Assembly (NCBI GenBank): GCA_008360975.2 | Contig: CM039183.1 | Location: 76,461,850 to 76,525,849 of the forward strand | Reading direction: 5' to 3' | DNA from: Lichenostomus cassidix | Taxonomy: Eukaryota > Chordata > Aves > Passeriformes > Meliphagidae | DNA length: 64,000 bases | Shown here: piece by piece, positions 61,186-64,000 of the stretch | How the letters are laid out: each line of letters opens with the position of its first letter | How positions within the stretch are numbered: position 1 is the first letter of the stretch | Notes under the pieces: generated by a model | Seen by the model: the letters and a program-made list of their open reading frames with translations, nothing else | The model's database searches: none | Told to the model about the DNA's origin: nothing | Program-made: the position numbers and the translations under genes

Positions 61186-64000
61186 GTAAGGGAGCAGCCC
61201 TGCTGCCTCTGAGCATCCCCTGGGTGTTTGCTGCCAGTTTTACTCTAGGCTTGACTCTGGTGATCACCAGGATTGCTATTGCCAATCCTGCTACTCCCAC
61301 TGCTGATGCAGAGCCCTGTTTCCAAGAATGTCCAGTACACAATGCTTTGCAGGAAACTCTGAGAAACCATGCTGTGGGCAGTAACCGGATAATCTCCTCC
61401 TGGGGGAAGCATGCCCCCAACTCTTTGCAGTCAGTGGAGGGCTTAGTCAAGCAGGAATGTTCATCCCAGGGTCAGTGTGTGATTAAACTGGAAGCTGCTG
61501 TTATACCAGATGGTGACCTCTATAATTATCCTATTTTCCTTCTTGTTTGTCTAGAATATTTTTTGTTAGTTGTGGTGTTTTTCTGTTGATGGAAATGTTT
61601 CAGTTTGTTGAAGCTGAAATGGCAGTATTAAAGACATCCTGGTTTTCTAGTAGATTTGTTGGCTGGAAGAATGCTGAGGGATGTCTGTCATGACCTGGAG
61701 GGTTACCCATCCTGTGGGTGGATCATGCCATGGATCGTGACTGAGGGTTTGCAGGATTCTGTAATACACAAGGACATGGAGGCTTAATCCCCTAAACTTC
61801 TCTACCTTATTACAGATTATCAAAAATACCACAAATATCACCACTAGCAAGTAAACTACCACAAAATTACCACTGGCAACTGTACCTATGATTAATAAAG
61901 TGACAATATATACCTATCATGCTATTGCAAATTACTATCAGCAATCAATAATTTAGCATCCCTTAATCATGTGGCAACAGCCAATAACTAACCAGGGTAT
62001 AGTGCTGGTATCAAGTGATGCCACCATCAAGCAATCAAACTACCCAAGTGATGGAAGGACAAACTGAAACAGCCTCCAAAGTGGGCTCAGAGGGGACCAA
62101 CGAGACAGCAGAGACTCATTTCAGAGATGCTCTGAGTCATAGGGTCTGTAATCAGCCAGGTGTCCCTGGAGGGTGTCCAAGACGTGGTAGAAAGTTCATG
62201 CACTGAATTCAGTGTGCTAAGGAATAGGAAAGTAAGTGCAGGATGGGAAGTTCGCTGAGGAAGGCTTCGTTTAGGATAAAAATTATGTCCTCCTTATATC
62301 CAGAGAGATAAGAGGGTGTAGGACACCACCACTTTGAACAGGCAATATATGCTGGTAATTTCTATTTTTCACCAATGACAGCCAATAGATAATGATATTT
62401 TCTGTTCTCTCAGACCCTTTTTTATTTTCAAGATCAGTTGCTACCTTTTCTGGCAATAAATTGCCTTTACAGTAACTTTTTTTTGGGCAGTTCTTGGTGG
62501 TATTTCAGGATGTCTCCGGTTTCTAGGTACCCTATCTGCACATCAAAGAGGCCAGCTGTGCTTCTCAAGGATTTGTCTTGTTTCCAGGCTGGCAGGCCTT
62601 TCTCTGCCCATGTTTTTCAGCAGACAGTTTTTTTGCTCAGTAGTTTCCCCTTCTAACCAAGCCACCTTTATGGCTGCTCACATCAGCATCCCAGCAGATT
62701 TTATTTCCTTTAGAAGAGTGAAAAAAGAGATGTGGAGAAAAGCAAACTGCCAGAGGAGAAAAGCTCAAGAGCCCAAACAAAAGGATATTTCCCCAGGACA
62801 TAAATCATGCTCTCAGTGTACAGTGACCTTTGAATGTTTTGTAGCCAAGGATTTCTGTTCTAGGATCTTGCTGGAACTTACTTGCTTCAGCTATGGTAAA
62901 GTGATTTTCAAAAACTAGGAAAGGTTGTTTATAAAGTTTGATTCTGTGATCTGTTGAGGAGGTGATGTGACTTTTTAGTGTTACCCACCAGAGAGAAGTC
63001 TGTGAGTTAACCATAGCTGATTCCACAAGAGTTAAATTGATAATTTGATATGTAAAATCCAAGGAGAAAGAAAATCTCCATGGTATTTGGGCCTGGTAGT
63101 GTTTAGATCCAGCTGATAAAACAGTGGTGCTGGAAATGCCCTCTGATGTCTTGAGATATCTGCATGGGGTTGACCCTGGACTGAGGGACATTTCATTCCT
63201 GTTTTGGGCCCTAGGCTTCCAAAGCCACCTGGACACTGCAATCTAATTGAGGAATATCATATTGAGGAGACAAGTTTCTGTGCTGTCCCTGACTAACAAA
63301 CTGTTATTGACCACAGGTTGTGCCACAGTTCAGGTGATGCCAAGGAAAGAAAATAACAGATTGTAATGACACTGAATTATACATGCAACTATGACAGATC
63401 ATTGTTGCAGGATACCTTCTAGAACATATCCCCAAAAGCATTCTTTAAATTTTGCTCATATGGCAAAATTTAGCTCTGGTTTATAATCAAAATGAACAGC
63501 ATGTGCCTTTCAGGGGTGATGAGTGTGTAGGTCAGGGTAGGATTTGGATCACAATCCCTGGAACAGAAGAAAAGTTCTTTATCAACGTCGGCAATGAATC
63601 TAGGTAATGGTCACAGCCAACGTAAGTTGGCCTCTGAAACGATGAGTCACAGCTGATTTGCTCCTCCTAAATCGGGAGCTCCGCTGCAAATCCATCTGCA
63701 AGAGAAAGTTCACTGACCCACTGGAAAATTTCTTATGTAACGTTGTGCACAACTGGACTAGTTTAAAAACTGGGGCTGTGATTGCTGCAGCTCTTTAGCT
63801 AAGACACAAACTTAACAGAAGCAAATCTCACTTGCTGAAAATCAGCTGCACCCATTTTACCTCCCCTGCCCCAGAAGTACACCCCTCAGATTAAAAGGGT
63901 TTATTGAGAGCTCTGTAAAACACTGCTTTTGCCTTAATAATACATGCACTAGAGGAATTTTGTGGCTTGCAATAAGGATGGTCATATTCCTCAGGCTTGG
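61186..64000 (+). other. GABRR2: GABRR2 intron 4, 5' part
   Basis: I looked for the next expected exon (the segment starting ITVTAMC with the first Cys of the Cys-loop) and did not find it, so the window ends inside intron 4. An LTR-like stretch may occupy about 61690-62470, with low confidence. The rest shows no recognisable gene. Confidence 0.75.

Noticed and set aside
61013..61450. Antisense open frame over GABRR2 exon 4
   Set aside because: It is the shadow of a conserved sense exon and resembles no protein.
61186..64000. GABRR2 exon 5 (first Cys of the Cys-loop)
   Set aside because: No segment encoding the expected ITVTAMC-type start with splice borders was found, so it probably lies past the window.
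1..64000. CRISPR array, operon or other prokaryote-type system
   Set aside because: No regularly spaced repeats and no dense coding; the window is a typical intron-rich vertebrate locus.

Overview
The window is vertebrate nuclear DNA, almost certainly from a bird and probably a neoavian. Eight UBE2J1 and four GABRR2 coding exons can be read with GT-AG borders. The interspersed repeats are avian: at least six CR1 LINE fragments and two related copies of a solo ERV LTR of a type I associate with Neoaves. The gene order (UBE2J1 then GABRR2, same strand, head to tail) matches the block on human 6q15. The species cannot be fixed from the sequence alone.

Layout: (1) 1-10019 is intergenic or far-flank DNA. 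I can support no exon there, only a CR1 3' end, a weak LTR-like segment and small tandem repeats. (2) 10020-10720 is a TATA-less CpG island, the UBE2J1 promoter, holding coding exon 1 and an exact UPRE-type octamer. (3) 10432-37179 is the complete UBE2J1 coding region: 8 exons, 320 codons, catalytic Cys91, C-terminal membrane anchor. Intron 1 carries a solo LTR and two CR1 copies in reverse orientation, intron 5 a dead CR1 reverse-transcriptase fragment, intron 6 an old CR1 end, and intron 7 a consensus CTCF core. (4) 37180-39840 is the UBE2J1 3' UTR and a short intergenic gap. (5) 39840-40130 is the likely GABRR2 promoter and 5' UTR (TATA-like motif, short CpG-rich patch, an in-frame upstream ATG). 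(6) 40131 to the end is the 5' part of GABRR2: coding exons 1-4 (signal peptide, N-terminal region, start of the ligand-binding domain), separated by large introns that hold a CpG-rich island, a second solo LTR and a CR1 end. The remaining GABRR2 exons (rest of the extracellular domain and the four membrane segments) lie beyond base 64000.

The two genes are not functionally linked in a pathway. UBE2J1 is a housekeeping E2 ubiquitin-conjugating enzyme of ER-associated degradation. GABRR2 is a rho-2 subunit of a GABA-gated chloride channel, best known from retina. Their stop-to-start distance is about 2.95 kb, so how a broadly active promoter and a tissue-restricted one are kept apart is a sensible question here; the CTCF-like site lies in the right area. 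I found no evidence of an undescribed multi-gene system. The most useful leads are regulatory: the UPRE octamer, the CTCF core, the intronic CpG island and the alternative GABRR2 start codon.
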